From assembly GCA_963971225.1 (NCBI GenBank), contig OZ020267.1, forward strand, positions 6,630,851-6,694,850: a stretch of 64,000 nucleotides of DNA, read 5' to 3'. The translations under genes were made by a program, and so were the position numbers. Positions 47,400 through 59,866 of this stretch are shown here, piece by piece; the stretch's first letter is position 1; each line of letters opens with the position of its first letter. The notes under the pieces are model-generated. The model saw only the letters and a list, made by a program, of their open reading frames with translations. It was not told the DNA's origin and searched no databases. The stretch is from Melieria omissa. Its lineage: Eukaryota > Arthropoda > Insecta > Diptera > Ulidiidae.

Positions 47400-50300
47400 T
47401 TAGACGACAATCTATATAAATCAGAGCTAATCTGAATTACAACTGTCTACTCTATCGAGTGGTACTTGAAATGGCATGAGCGAGTTTTTTGGATTGAAAA
47501 ATATTATAGAAATCAATAATCTCGACTCGCAAGGCAACAAGTAAAAGTTGCCTTAACTGGCAGCCACTCTTCAAGAATCTTAAAAACTCTCAGAAGTGAA
47601 GATTTGGAACACCATTTACTTTCTGTCCAAAAAACTTTGGATAACGTATCAACATATTCTGTGCAAAAAGATGCCAAGATTCTTATTCTGATTCAAGATT
47701 CATTGATACAGAAGTAACACTCACTGATTATAATTTGTTTCGAAAATTGATTTATGCAGTTCTAGAATATTTTAAAAGAGAATAATGGAGGAATTTACTC
47801 TTCATAGCATTTTAGGTGTAAAGTTACTATTGTAGCAATTTTTTGAATTTTCGCAAAGTTTTCGAAAGCAGTTGTAGCGACATATTTATTTGCTCCTAAA
47901 TTCAAAAATATAATAAATTTAATAAATTTTATTATTATTAAGTCAGTCTCTAACTTAATCAGACGAAAGTTGATTTTCATGGGAAGATCAACCTAACCTA
48001 ACAACCAAATAGCTGAGACTCATTTCTATGTGATTCTTGTCGTCTGCCTTTATTGACTTGAAAACTTTCATTACCCTAAAAAGGAGAGCACACGTAGGTC
48101 AAATTAGGCTCATGGCGATGCCAATGGATCATAAGGCGCTTCAAGTTCGTAGGTCTGAAACCAACGTGAACCATTTACGAAACGCATTTGGCATTGCATT
48201 ACCTTGAAGCCAACATTGTTAGCTCGAAAACTTAATGATTTTTAGTCAAACATTAAAGTTTTTTCTACTCTGGTACTTTTTGTACTTTTTCGACTTTTTG
48301 CTGAATGACTTTTATTGTGATGTTTACCTATAAATTTGTATTATAATCAACTTTCTTCATGTTCTTTACCAATTCTTCTGTTTCAAGTTCATCTAATTGC
48401 GCATCCATCGATCTCCTACAAGTAGCACCAATTCTAATTCCTCGATGGCATCCTTTCACCTCAACGATTTTTTCAACTGCTTTTAGAACGTTCAACATAT
48501 TCCATAGCATTCTGACCAAAGCCTGCATGCTCAATCGAAAGTTTAACACATTTTTTTAATTTTATTTCCTTCAAACTTTCGATGTGCCAATTGCAATTGC
48601 AACTTATTCGATATTAAATAAACATGGAACTAGGCTAAATAAAACTTGTATGCAATTCAATAACAACAGACAACTACGATTTTTGGTTTCTATATAAATA
48701 TAAATTGGTATATAGGTAATAGATATGTATGTATATATATGATTGATGGGCATATGGTATGTAGAATTGTATTATTTATTATTGTTTTTACAAATTCAGC
48801 ATTTAATAATAGTCAACTAGAGGTGATGGAATAATTAATAATAATAATTTAACAAAATTAAATTTATGCAGAAAATTTGTTGGCATATTTTAACAAAAAA
48901 AAATGTATGTAAAAAATTATAATACATAAAATAATTACACAACTCATATTGTTGGCAAATTTTCAACAAAACAAAGTAACGTTCATCAAGAGGCGTGGCT
49001 CGATCAATGAAGCGGCGGATGGAGTACAAAATCAATGGGCACTAATTGGCAATAATCGGTGAACATTTCAAACACGGGACATGACAGCGGCAGGTGGTCA
49101 CTTATTTCAACTGGGGATCAACTAAAACTTTTACAAAAAAACCATAATAACAAAAAAAAATAAAATAAAAAAAATTTAAGTAAAAATTGGCACTGGAATA
49201 ATAACCAAAACCAGAATAGAACAAAACGAAACGTAACGAAATGAATGAGACATAAATGGGCAACTCTGGCATTGCTGGCAATTCCTTTCATACTTCGACG
49301 TTTATGTTTTCCATTTTTAAACTTCCATTACTTCTTTGTTCAGCGTTTGGGCGGTGTTCTCACTTTTCTTTTTTTTTTATAATTTTTTGTCTTGAACTAT
49401 TTGCTGTTTCGTACACAAACAACAAACACACAATGTCAATTCTCTTTATTTTCACTGTTTGTGAATACATTTTCTTCCTTGTTCATAGTGTAATACTTAG
49501 TGTAAATACCTAAAGAAAAAAAACTCATAAAGCCATGTCATAAAAAATCGTAAAAAAAAATTGCACTTAATCTGCGTGAGTTTCGGCACGTTTAGTAGTA
49601 TTAGAATTGTTGTTGTTGGTTGAGTAAACATTCGAGATAAAAACAACACTGATAAATATGACATAATCACAGTGTTCACAATGATCAAATAGGTTTAATT
49701 TGTTGTTGTTAAAGAAGAATACAACTTCGAATTCAATTAAACTACTTGAAAGCCAATGAATATGATTAGAAAAGCATAGTTAGGAAAAAATATTTAAAAA
49801 AAAATTGCATTAAAAATTTCATTCATTTATGCGCTGCTTTGTAAAAGTTGCTTTCTAACAATTTGCTTTTCATTGTAAGTGTTCAACTTGCAGATCGACA
49901 CTCTGGCCTCCCACATTTGCTTGTGATTTCAGCGTTTGCTGTTTTTCTTCTATGGATCACAATAGCAATAGAAATGCATTCAAGTGAAGGCAGTTTGGAT
50001 TAAAATTGTTAGAAAAGTTTAAACTAAATGAAAAAGTAGTAAAAAGAGAAGGAAACAATACTCAAGTCTTGTATTCCACAACAGCAGTTGCTGCTTAGAG
50101 GAACTTTCAGTAGCGGTATTCACAATGCGTGGAGCAATGCGTGTCGAAGTTCAAAAGAGCAGAAAAGAAATGCTAATAATGACAGCTAAGACTTCAATAT
50201 AAATCTTGCAGCAAGGCATCACACAAAGTTAGCCACAAAACGAACAGATTTGAGTTGACTTTTGATTTTGGTGGACAAGGTTGTATTTAGACTGAGAAGA

Positions 50301-52180
50301 AGTACAATGATTGTCAGTAATTTTGATTTAATTTTAAAGCGGCATAAACTTCAGAAAGCAATATCTAGAAAATCTGCTTAAATTTTATCATTTTGTTACT
50401 CTTCAAAACAAGTTTTTTTTTGCTATCTTTTCAGTATAGATAAATACCACAGTTTGTGAATACCGCCATTGCACTTTAGCCAACTTTAGCTAATTGTCAG
50501 CAAATTCAACTGCAGTTGATGGAATGGACTTCAATATCGAATGCTGTCAGTGACACAATTAACTAAATCATTTGATTAATTAAGTTACGAATCATTTAAG
50601 AGTCAAGTGTAATAAGTTAGCATTTGAATTTAAGTCAAATTTGTGTTAGACAGATTAGAATTTCTAGAATTATATTAGTTACGAATATTCTGTTGGATTC
50701 CTACATTTCAATGGCACAATTAATCAGTTGCAACATTAAATACAAAAGTGAAGTTAATGGAAAATCAATGCTCGATGATCTGATTAAATGAAATTGAATA
50801 GAATTTTAGTCTAGAAAAATGACAAGTTTTTAGAACCAAAATGTGTAAATAATTGGTTTCTGAAGTTCAGATCAGTTGTTAGATGATTCAAAGATTTTGT
50901 AGATATGTGATTGAATTCAAGCACTTTTGTCTTCATTGACATTTGTGATTTGAGTTGAATGAGTATAACTTGTAATGAAGTTCAATACATCAGCTGCTTC
51001 ATAAAAAACTAATTAAGATAATTAAGAGCCCAAAAAATTTGTACCTCTTTACGGTCTTTGGATTTCTATAACAAAACTCTCTGAATTGAAGTTGGAAAGG
51101 TCATTCAGGTTGAATTGATTTGTTGAGCACAAAAGATTTGTACTGAAATCTTGAGTGGTGACATTTGGCTGAGTGGCTCTTAAAACTTGTTCGGCATTTG
51201 ACTTTCCAAAACGGAAATGTGTGAAAAAATATGCTCAGGGAATAAACTGGTTCCATGTTGGATCCAATAAGCCTTCAGCATTTGATTAGTGTTTCATTTG
51301 AATGAGGTTCAGGCTCGTAAAAAGATTGAGAGTCCTTCAAACCTTTTAACATGCAACTTTTTCTTTGACAAAAACATTAAGAGAGGTAGTAAACAACCTT
51401 TTGAACTGCTACACAAAATCAGCTGATTTTGGTTTACTTTTGATGCAGCACAGAGTTGCATTTGGGCATTTGTACACTATTTCTTTATATTGTATGCTCT
51501 TTGTTTTAGAGTTTTAAAACTGCAAGAAGACTTGTCTTATTGGTTGTTTATTATTGTTAAAGTTAAATCGATTTTTTTCATAGAATTTTCAGTGCATTAT
51601 TGTTGGTTGTGCGCATGTTTTGGTGTCTGTGAAAATGAGCTAAGTTTAGTCAATTAAAGTGAACAATGCTATTTTGTTCTATTAATTGTCTATTTTGTTC
51701 TAATTTTGTCTATTAATCGGATGTATTCAGTGTATTAGGGGTCATTAACGGTATTAACGGTGTTTTATTGTTTAATTTATTTTTGTATTATGAACAACGG
51801 AGGCATTTTCAGTTTGATGTTTGATTACTTCGAGTAGTCTTTGGCTGAATACTGCCACAAGTACAGCGTTCGTTAGATTATTAATCAATAAATAGATTTT
51901 GGTTTTCTGTTACGGCGAAACGACGTCAATTATTTGGATGAATTTGTGAGACGTTAAATTAAATGTACTTAAATTAAAGGCATAAAATGTATAACTTAAG
52001 AGAAAAATCAAATAAAGTTAAATAAGAGAGAGAATTGTAAAAAAATTAAAGGGAAAAGTAGTAAAACATAAATAATGAGTAGAAACACTGAAAAATATTG
52101 AGCTAGAAAAATGGAGCATTTGGCAGAAATTTAAAAAGTAATAAAAAAATGAAAAGAAAATAATAGCAGAAGATTGCAGA
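47400..52180. other. fru: fru intron between the common exon and A-like exon, part
   Basis: Unique-looking AT-rich non-coding sequence. A CAACCTAACCTAACAACC word near 47988-48005 may be a LINE tail end. No exon or RNA gene is supported. Confidence 0.4.
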
Positions 52181-52194
52181 CCTGGGCAACTAAG

Positions 52195-54245
52195 CGAGAG
52201 CTAAGAGATAGAAGCGTTTTCACAGTCCAGCTTAACTCAGTTCAGCTCAAAAGAAGCTCAATCTGTTTGTATGGCCTGGCGACATGCACTTGACTGAAGT
52301 TGAGTTGAATCGTGTCGAGTTTAATTGAGTGGAGTCAAGTCAGGCTCAATCTAGTTGAGTCGACACGAGTCGAATAAAGTCGATAAAAATTGAGTCGAAT
52401 CAATGAGAGTTGAATTAAAACAAGTTGATTTGAAACAAGTCGAGTCAAATTGAGGTAAATTCAATTCGAATCAAGTCAAGTTGAATAAAATCGACTTGAG
52501 TTGAATAGAAACAAGTCGAGTCAAATTGAGTCGAGTCAAGTCTAATTGAATCAATTCAAATAAAATCGAGTTAAATCGAGTCGACTCAATTTAAGTTGAA
52601 TCGCATCGAGTAAAGTTGGATCGAGCCAATTTGAATCGAGTCGAGTTGAATAGAGTTAACTTGAGTTAAATTGAAACCAGTCGAATCAATTTGAGTAAAG
52701 TTAAATCGAGTCGAGTTGAGTCAATTTGGGTCGAGTCAAGTCTAATTGAGTCAATTGAAATAAAGTCGAGTTAAATCGAGTCAAGTCAGTTAAAGTTGAT
52801 TCAAATCGAGTAAAGACGAGTTGAGTCGAATAAAATCGAGTCGAATTCAATTTGAATCAAGTCGAGTTGAATAGAGTGAATCGAGTCGACTTGATTCAAA
52901 TTGAGTCGAGTCAAGTCTAATTGAATCAATTGAAATAAAGTCGAGTTAAATCGAGTCAAGTCAATTCAACTTGAATCAAATCGAGTAAAGTCGAATAGAG
53001 CCGAATTTGAATCGAGTCAAGTTGAATATAGTCAACTTGAGTTGAATTGAAACCAATCGAATGAATTTGAGTAAAGTTGAATCGAGTCGAGTTGAGTCAA
53101 TTTGGGTCGAGTCAAGTCTAATTGAATCAATTGAAATAAAGTCGAGTTAAATCGAGTCAAGTCAATTCAAGTGGAATCAAATCGAGTAAAGTTGAGTCAA
53201 ATTCATTTCGAATCAAGTCGAGCTGAATAGTGTCAACGAATCAATTTGAGTTAAGTTGAATTGAGTCGAGTTGAGTCAATTTGAGTCGAGTCAAGTCTAA
53301 TCAAATCAATTAAAATAAAATCAAGTTAAATCGAGTCAAATCAATTCAAGTTAAATCAAATCGAGTAGGTCGAATCGAGCCAATTTGAATCGAGTCGAGT
53401 TGAATAGAGTCAACTTAAGTTAAATTGAAATCAGCCGAATTAATTTGAGTAAAGTTGAATCGAGTCGAGCTGAGTCAAATTGAGTCGAGTCAAGTCTAAA
53501 GTCAAGTTAAATCGAGTCAAGTCAATTCAAGCTGAAACAAATCAAGCCAAGTCGACTTGAGTCTAATAAAGTCAAGTCGAATTCATTTTGAATCAAGTCG
53601 AGTTGAATGGAGTCAACGAATCAATTTGAGTTCAGTTGAATTGACTCGAATTGATTCAAATTGAGTCGGGTCAAGTCTGATTGAATCAATTCAAATGAAG
53701 TCGAGTTAAATCGAGTCAAATCAATTCAGGTTTAATCAAATCGAGTAAAGTTGAGTTGAGTCGAATAACGTCGAGTGGAATTCAATTCGAATCAAGTCGA
53801 GTTGAATAGAATCAACGAATCAATTTGAGTTAAGTTGAATTGAGTCAAGTTGATTCAAATTGAGTCGAGGCAAGTTTAATCAAATCAAATCAATCCAAGT
53901 TGAATCAAGTCGAGTTCATTCAAAACAAATCGAGTCGAATCGAGTCAAATTCACTAAAAATCAAGTGGAGTTCAATCGAAACAAGTTGAGTCGAATCAAT
54001 TTGAGTCAAGTTGAATAAAGTCAAGTTAAATCGTTAAATCAGTTCCAGCTGAATCAGACCCAGTAGAGTTGAGTCGAGTCGAATCGCGTGGAGTTAAATC
54101 GGTTCGATTTGAGTCCAATTCGAGTTGAGTCGAATCAAGTCGAATAAATTCGAGTTACATCTAGTCGAGGCCGAGTCAAATTGATTCAAATCGAGTTGAG
54201 TAAAATCGAGTCGTATTGAGTGGCATGAAATAGAGTACAGTGAAG
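52195..54245. repeat. Pentamer-based satellite (GAGTC/GAGTT/GAATC)
   Basis: About 2 kb consist of 5-bp words GAGTC, GAGTT, GAATC, AAGTC, AATTG in near-continuous register. A longer block, TCGAGTCAAGTCTAATTGAA then TCAATTGAAATAAAGTCGAG, recurs near 52529, 52732, 52904, 53106, 53284 and 53666, giving a higher-order period of roughly 170-210 bp. It is open in few frames and non-coding. It sits in the long intron after the last common fru exon. Confidence 0.85.
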
Positions 54246-54249
54246 TGAA

Positions 54250-55640
54250 GTACAGTGAAATGAAGTGCCTTTTAGCGCTAAACTGAAATGTTGACTAACG
54301 CAGTTGTTACTAAAATTGAACTGTAAACACTAGAAATAGTAGTGAAACAGAGAGTGTGTCAGTGTCGATGTGTCAGTGTCAGAGTGTTGGGTAGAGCAGG
54401 ACATGCAGACATGCTAAAACGAATAAATATGAGTACATTACATTCAACTACATACATAGCTCTAGTCCGCTGCGTAGGTCAGCAACTATCGAACGCACTA
54501 ATACAACGCACTAAGACGCATTAACAAATACAAAAAAATAAAAATATTGAAAGATAGCAATACGAGTAAAACACTAACAGTAACGAAAGAATTTAGCTGG
54601 CATTATTACTGACAACAGTAAACCTTCAAGGCGGTTTACGCATTTCGTAAAATTCAATTCTCGATTTCGATTTGGATGCTCACAAAAATAAAACAAAACG
54701 AAAAAAAACAAATCAAAATAAAAATATATATATAGAGAAAAAATCATTTGCTTTTGTTTGGTAGGAGAGGTGTTGATCTGTTGCTTTCATCGAGAGGCGT
54801 TTCGATAAACAAATTGACATAAGCACTGGTTTTGTTTTTTTGATTTTTTACTGTTTGTTTGAATCCTTCTATTGTTGTTGCTTTTTACACCGATTTTATA
54901 TAGCGCATGTGTATATATAAAAGTATATATATGCATATATATACATGTAGGTTTATGGCAAAGATAGATTGGTATGAGGGGTGTATGGATCTCTTGCCGA
55001 AAAGTACTAATTCTAATACGCTGTTGTTGGTTTTTTAGACTTCGTACTAATACTTACACAAGCGTAGAAAATTATGAGTTTAGCATTGAAAAAATCACAA
55101 AAATGAAAACAATATAAAATAAATTAAATAAAGAAGGTTTAACTAATTCGAAGGGAGAGCAGTTGAAAGTGGAAATAAGAGTAGATGTGTTTTTTGAAGG
55201 AAATAATTCGTTTTCGAATTGTTTACGATTTGGTTGCGCCTTTTCTGGTACTAAAAAAATGCATGCACAGGAAATTTTAATTAGGTAAAAAATGTTATAA
55301 AAAAAACAGTTACTAGAAGGGAATGTATGTAAATAATATAGTTACATATATATAAGTGGTGGTGTTGTAGGTGTGATTTCTGCGGTTCTTTTCAGCAGTG
55401 GTTTGAAGTTTTCTTTGTGGTTGTCGTTTAAGTTGGTAAGCTTTTGCTTTATGGCAACGAAATTATAGCAAAATATCAACAACAAATTAATACAAATATT
55501 ATAACTAAGTGAAAATGAAAAACATTTTGGTTTTTTTTAATATTTGTTTTTACAAAAAGTTTTTTGATTAAAGCATTTAACATTTGTTTAATATAGGAGA
55601 ACGAGTTATATGGAACCAAACCCAACGAGACTAAACTCAA
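54250..55640. other. fru: fru intron, nothing recognised
   Basis: AT-rich, TATA-type microsatellites near 54905-54945. No exon supported. Confidence 0.4.
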
Positions 55641-55649
55641 ATGGGACGA

Positions 55650-57530
55650 AGCTAGAGAGAAATTGAGAGGGAGAGAGAGAGAGACAGGAAGTAAAAGAGA
55701 GGGGAGAAAGGAAGTAAGAGAGGAGAGAGAGAGAGTAAAAGAACCAATCTCAAGGAATCTAAATTCAAATGGGACGAAGCTAGAAAGAAATTGAGGGAGA
55801 GAGAGAGAGGGGAGAAAAAAAGTTAGGTTACGTTACGGTTAGGTTACGGAAGGGGTGTGTGTGGCAAGCACTTCCACCCGGAGATCCTAGTGGGTACATT
55901 GAGAATCTCTTCATTTTTCGGAAAAACGAGAGAGGAAGTTATAGAGACAGAAAAACGCACTAGAGTGATAAAGAGGAACGTGAAAAAGGCAGAGAGGGAC
56001 GAGAAAAACAGAAAGAGAGAGATGTTCGGACAATAAAGTTAAAGAGAGAGAGTAAGAGGAAAGAAAGATTGTTAAAAGACAGATAGAGGAAAGTAAGAAG
56101 AGAGTGAGAAAAAGTGAAGGGAGTTCGAAGAGACAGTAGGAGAATGATACGGAGCGGTAGTGAGAAAGAAAATTAGTGAGATTCCTTCCAATCCCGGAAA
56201 CGAAAGAAAACAAGTCGATAAAAATTAAACAGTGGGAGTAAAAGAAGTCAAAGGAGTGCAAGAAAGTAGTGACAAAATTAGTACCAAATGAGAATTGAGA
56301 TACAAAAATATTGAAAAAGTGAGAAGCTGGACAGAAAGGAGTAATAGGAGAGACAGCATGAAATAGGAAGAAAGTTTGAAGTAAGACAGAACAAAGTCAG
56401 AAGAATATAGGAAAGGAGTCAGAAGCAAGAAAGGGACAAAAGAATGTGGAAAATGAAAAATTAGACAGAAAACAATATAAATAAAGTGAGAATGGAAACA
56501 GAAAGAAATTGCAAAAAAGTGATAAAGAAAAAGAAGTAGAAAGTGAAAAAGGAGACAAAAAGTAGTAGGAACATTAAAAGAAAGATAGAAGTAGAAAGCA
56601 AATTAGAAGAGAGAAAGAGAGCAAAGGGAAAGGGAAAGAAATAGGAAGAATTGAGTGAATAGATGAGATGGAATACAGAAAGAAGTAGGAAGAGACTGAA
56701 AAAATGAGCGATAAAGAGAGACAACAAGAAATATGAAAAAAATGAGAAGGAAGCCAACGAAGTAGCATAAGAATGAGAAGGGAAAGGGGAAAGCGAGTGA
56801 GAAGAAGGAAAGAAGGTGAAAAAAAGTACAGAAGGTGAGAAAGGAGATAGAAAGTGGTAGAAATAAGTTAAAAAGAAAGACAGTAAGTTAAGAATGAGAA
56901 AGGAAAGGGGAAGCGAGTGAGAAAAAATAAAGAAGGTCAGAAGGTGAGAAGGTGAGAAGAAGTACAGAAGGTGAGAAGGGAGACAGAAAGTGGTAGTAAT
57001 AAGTTAAAAAGGAATACAGAAAGATGTACGAAAAGAATATGAGCACAGAGAAAACGAGGGAGGGGAATGAGAAGAGAAAGAATTGAGAAGAATATATAGA
57101 ATAGACGAGATGGAATACATAAGTAAGAATAAACTGAAAAAAACTAAGTGAAGGAAACGAATGAGAAGAGCGACAGGAGGAAATTTGAAGAAAGATGGGA
57201 GACAGAAAGGAGAAGAATGGAAATAAGAAGAGATAAAGAGAGGGGAAGCAGGACAGATTGGGAGGTTCAGAAGAGTAAAGGGTGGAAACAGAGAAGAAGG
57301 AAGAGGGGCCAGGAGAGCGGAAAAGAGTGAGAAGGAGATCGGTAAGACAAAAGGAATCAAGGAGGGAAGAAAGAAAGTAATAAAAACGTAAAAGTATAAA
57401 AAGAGACAAAGAGACAAATAGAAAAAAAGAGCGTAGCAAAAAGTATAAAGGAGGAAGAAAGAGAATAAGCATCAGCGAGCAAAATACGAATATCGTAAGG
57501 AGAACCAGAGAGCGGTGGAAATAGAACAAG
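55650..57530. repeat. Long polypurine (GA-rich) tract; polypyrimidine on the fru strand
   Basis: Nearly 1.9 kb in which the plus strand is overwhelmingly A and G (GAGAGAGA, GAAGAAAG, AAGTAGAA words), broken only near 55825-55920. The fru pre-mRNA is therefore almost pure C/U across this stretch. The block CAAATGGGACGAAGCTAGA is repeated about 130 bp apart (near 55638 and 55767), so growth by duplication is visible. The minus-strand frames of up to 213 codons rich in Ser, Leu and Phe are consequences of the base bias, not genes. Confidence 0.9.
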
Positions 57531-57779
57531 GGTGTGGGCGAGTTGTGAACATTTTGGAATCTTTTGGCATTACAATCAAGCTACAACTACTTCTAAGAGA
57601 TACAATCAATTGGCGCTAAAGGACAATTTGAGGCATTCAAGGGCAAATAACCACAAATTTAAGGATTTTGGTACAGAGTTACATATATATGTCGATAGAT
57701 TACAGGGACTATTTGGGTTATGGGCGTTTATATACAGAAGTTTTGAAATACTATGGATTTTTTCTAAAAAACCTAAAGT

Positions 57780-58130
57780 TTTTGACTACGAAGTTATGAA
57801 GGTCACAGGGTCGCATGATTGCAGAAAATGCAGAGAAATTGGTGCCAAGGAAACCCTGGAACTCATTCTCTGCTGCTGTTCGGCTATCTTGAGTCTTGAG
57901 ACTACGACTTACTTAGGGGCCCTGTTCTTTTCTGGGTTAGAGACGGTCCCCAAGCATGACATTAAGTCGCTACTGAACTTCGCTCACACTCTCACATTCT
58001 CACGGGTAATTTTTACGTCGATACGCAAAATTAAGGGGTTTCAACTGGTATCGCTATGGACCCAATAGGGTTTATGCATGGCCTACTGGGCCAGTCAGCT
58101 TACCTAACTTAACGTAACCTAATGTATGTA
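57780..58130 (+). mobile_element. Jockey-like LINE carboxy-terminal remnant with CCTAAC-type tail
   Basis: Plus-strand translation gives VTGSHDCRKCREIGAKETLE then LILCCCSAIL, LGALFFSGLETV and KSLLNFAHTL: the CxxC knuckle, the LC.C block and the FF..LE pattern at the end of jockey-type polyproteins. It is followed by about 100 bp ending TTACCTAACTTAACGTAACC, a LINE-like 3' tail. The open frame upstream to 57532 shows no family signal. This copy is distinct from the one at 58480-58640. Confidence 0.5.
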
Positions 58131-58479
58131 AGTGACGCTTTAGGGGAATCATTGTCAGAGGCGAAATTCATCATTATATGAATAAACATACAACAAGTTG
58201 AAAGATTTTAGTGAGTAATTTATTCTATTTACTCGAAGTATATTGGTTCAAATAACGACTTTGAGTGGAAAGGTAAGAAATGTATAAGCAAGAATATTTA
58301 TTTCAGGCTCAAGTGATATAAGGAACGAAACTGTATGCTCAAGTTGAAGTAACTTTTACAGAGTTTTGACAAAGTAAGTCGGAGAGCTTTAGACGAAACA
58401 TGCCTCTCACACTTGGAAATGGAAGTGTTGAAAGGCCTCAACAGAGGGAGAGAGCGCGAGAAATATAATCTGTCAAAGC

Positions 58480-58640
58480 ATCAATTTCTATGAGGTGCAG
58501 ACTGGGTATTCAGACGTTTAGGAAACATACTAAAACTCCTCTCGTATAGTGGACTCACTGATAGTCTTTGGGGACCAAGAAGGGGCACAATAGATCTACT
58601 AGGTCGCACTGCATTATTCCCATCAATAATAATAATAATC
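58480..58640 (+). mobile_element. 3' end of the same LINE family as at 1378-1965
   Basis: The blocks GGGTATTCAGACGTTTAGGA, GTGGACTCACTGATAGTCTT and CACAATAGATCTAC, and the ending CCCATCAATAATAATAATAA, match, in order, the minus-strand copy near 1378-1520. It is a short 5'-truncated insertion with an AAT-type tail. Confidence 0.7.
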
Positions 58641-59223
58641 AACTTCTAGTTATGGGCGATTAATAATTAACAATGGACCATGTTACTAGTTTCACTAGTT
58701 TGACTATTGTCACTCATTCTGATAACAGCTTCACTGATAATAGCATCAAAATTGGTAGGGCTTAGCTTCTACCGGTCAACGGAAAAGTTCTCTATATATC
58801 GTTGACTTAGGAGAGCTTCTAGTTTTACTACAAAAACATCAACTATATTAAATTTTTTTTCAAAACGAAACCTTAACTCATTCCATTCTCGTTATAGCGG
58901 GTTCTCCTATTTAAAATGTTGTTTAAAATATTTTACAATAAATTTCAAATTGCATTTAAAGACACATTGTGTATGGACAAAGCAATAAATCTTTTTCATT
59001 TTTCCTTATTACGGGCCAATGTTATATATATGTAGTATATTATATAATAATGGAAACTAAATAGACAACTAAATATGTATAAATGTATGTAGGGTAGGTA
59101 AGTAGTAAATAACAAAGAAACAAATCAATCATTACTACAAATAAATAGAGCTCTAAATGTAACAAATCAAAAGAGGCTTTCTTGCTTTACTTCACTTGTT
59201 TGTTGTAAGTGGGGTTGTTGTGG

Positions 59224-59250
59224 TTTATATGGGTGGGGGGGGGGGGGTAT
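59224..59250. repeat. Poly-G run
   Basis: About a dozen consecutive G on the plus strand (C on the fru strand), about 260 bp downstream of the common-exon donor. Confidence 0.6.
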
Positions 59251-59499
59251 AGTATGCTAATTAATATCTATGTAGGCAATATTGTATTAAAAAACACTAT
59301 AGTGGAACGTTAATACGAGTATGTTCGCAAAACTTGCACTAACTAATAGCCTGTAGCGTATGTTGTCAAAGACCAGTGAAACGATAACTAAATATATATA
59401 ATAAACAGCAGATAGGTTTACAATCGTAATGACAGTCTTCAGAGTAAATAGGCATAAGATTGTGTTAGAGGAGGAGGGGCCAAACAATTCGGTTGTCGT

Positions 59500-59505
59500 A
59501 CTTAC
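59500..59505 (-). promoter_or_regulatory. fru: Splice donor of the last common fru exon (GTAAGT)
   Basis: The gene strand reads GAC G then GTAAGT, a perfect donor in phase 1. Every downstream finger exon (acceptors at 46226, 33520 and 18076) resumes in the matching phase, so this single donor feeds all three choices. Confidence 0.9.
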
Positions 59506-59635
59506 CGTCAATGTTATCCGACTGATCCAGCGGCATCTGTTTGCCGTCGTTCTGATCTTCTCGCGTGTCGGCTTGCAGTGCATGCGACGATAGCAATGTG
59601 GACATATCTTCCGGGTGTAGCTTCAGAGCGCCGGG
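59506..59635 (-). CDS. fru: fruitless last common exon (C5-like)
   Basis: A 130-nt internal exon. Acceptor AG at 59637-59636 (phase 0), donor at 59505 (phase 1). It encodes PGALKLHPEDMSTLLSSHAL then QADTREDQNDGKQMPLDQSD and NID plus the first base of a Gly codon. From memory the Drosophila common region reads ALKLHAEDMSTLL and ends DQTDNIDG, so this is the common exon just before the swapped zinc-finger exons. It has no domain of its own; it is a linker of unknown function that stays conserved. The upstream common exons with the BTB domain are outside the window. Confidence 0.92.
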
Positions 59636-59860
59636 CTTTAGTGGTCGAATGCGAGTTTGGTTTTCGTTTCGTTTTTGGGAAAATTGTAAATTGTTAAAAA
59701 TGTGCGTTGATTGTGATGGATTGGAGCGAAAGAGAAAGTTGAAAATATATTAGATGACTCATTGGCAATGATGGAGTTTTGTAAGTGGAGATGGCAAATC
59801 TGAATGCTGAATTTTTTATGTAATTATAAGAAAGAAAATTAAAAAACCACTTTCAGAGTT

Positions 59861-59866
59861 TTTATT
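59861..59866 (-). terminator. fru: Candidate poly(A) signal AATAAA of the TTF-finger exon
   Basis: AATAAA on the gene strand lies about 370 bp after the stop at 60239-60237 and 225 bp before the common exon acceptor, followed within 40 bases by a U-rich stretch. It would make the exon at 60237-61052 a terminal exon located upstream of the common exon. Confidence 0.5.

Noticed and set aside
55825..55855. TTAGGTTACGG words resembling telomere repeats
   Set aside because: Only a few imperfect copies; better explained as a LINE or transposon end, as similar words close the LINE remnant at 58100.
56888..57529. Minus-strand frame of 213 codons rich in Ser, Leu and Phe, looking like a membrane protein
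   Set aside because: It lies in the polypyrimidine tract, where C/U-only codons give Ser, Leu, Phe and Pro and stops are rare. Several overlapping frames show the same composition.
57532..57780. Amino-terminal part of the 178-codon plus-strand frame next to the LINE remnant
   Set aside because: No recognisable RNase H or reverse transcriptase pattern; only the part after about 57780 is LINE-like.
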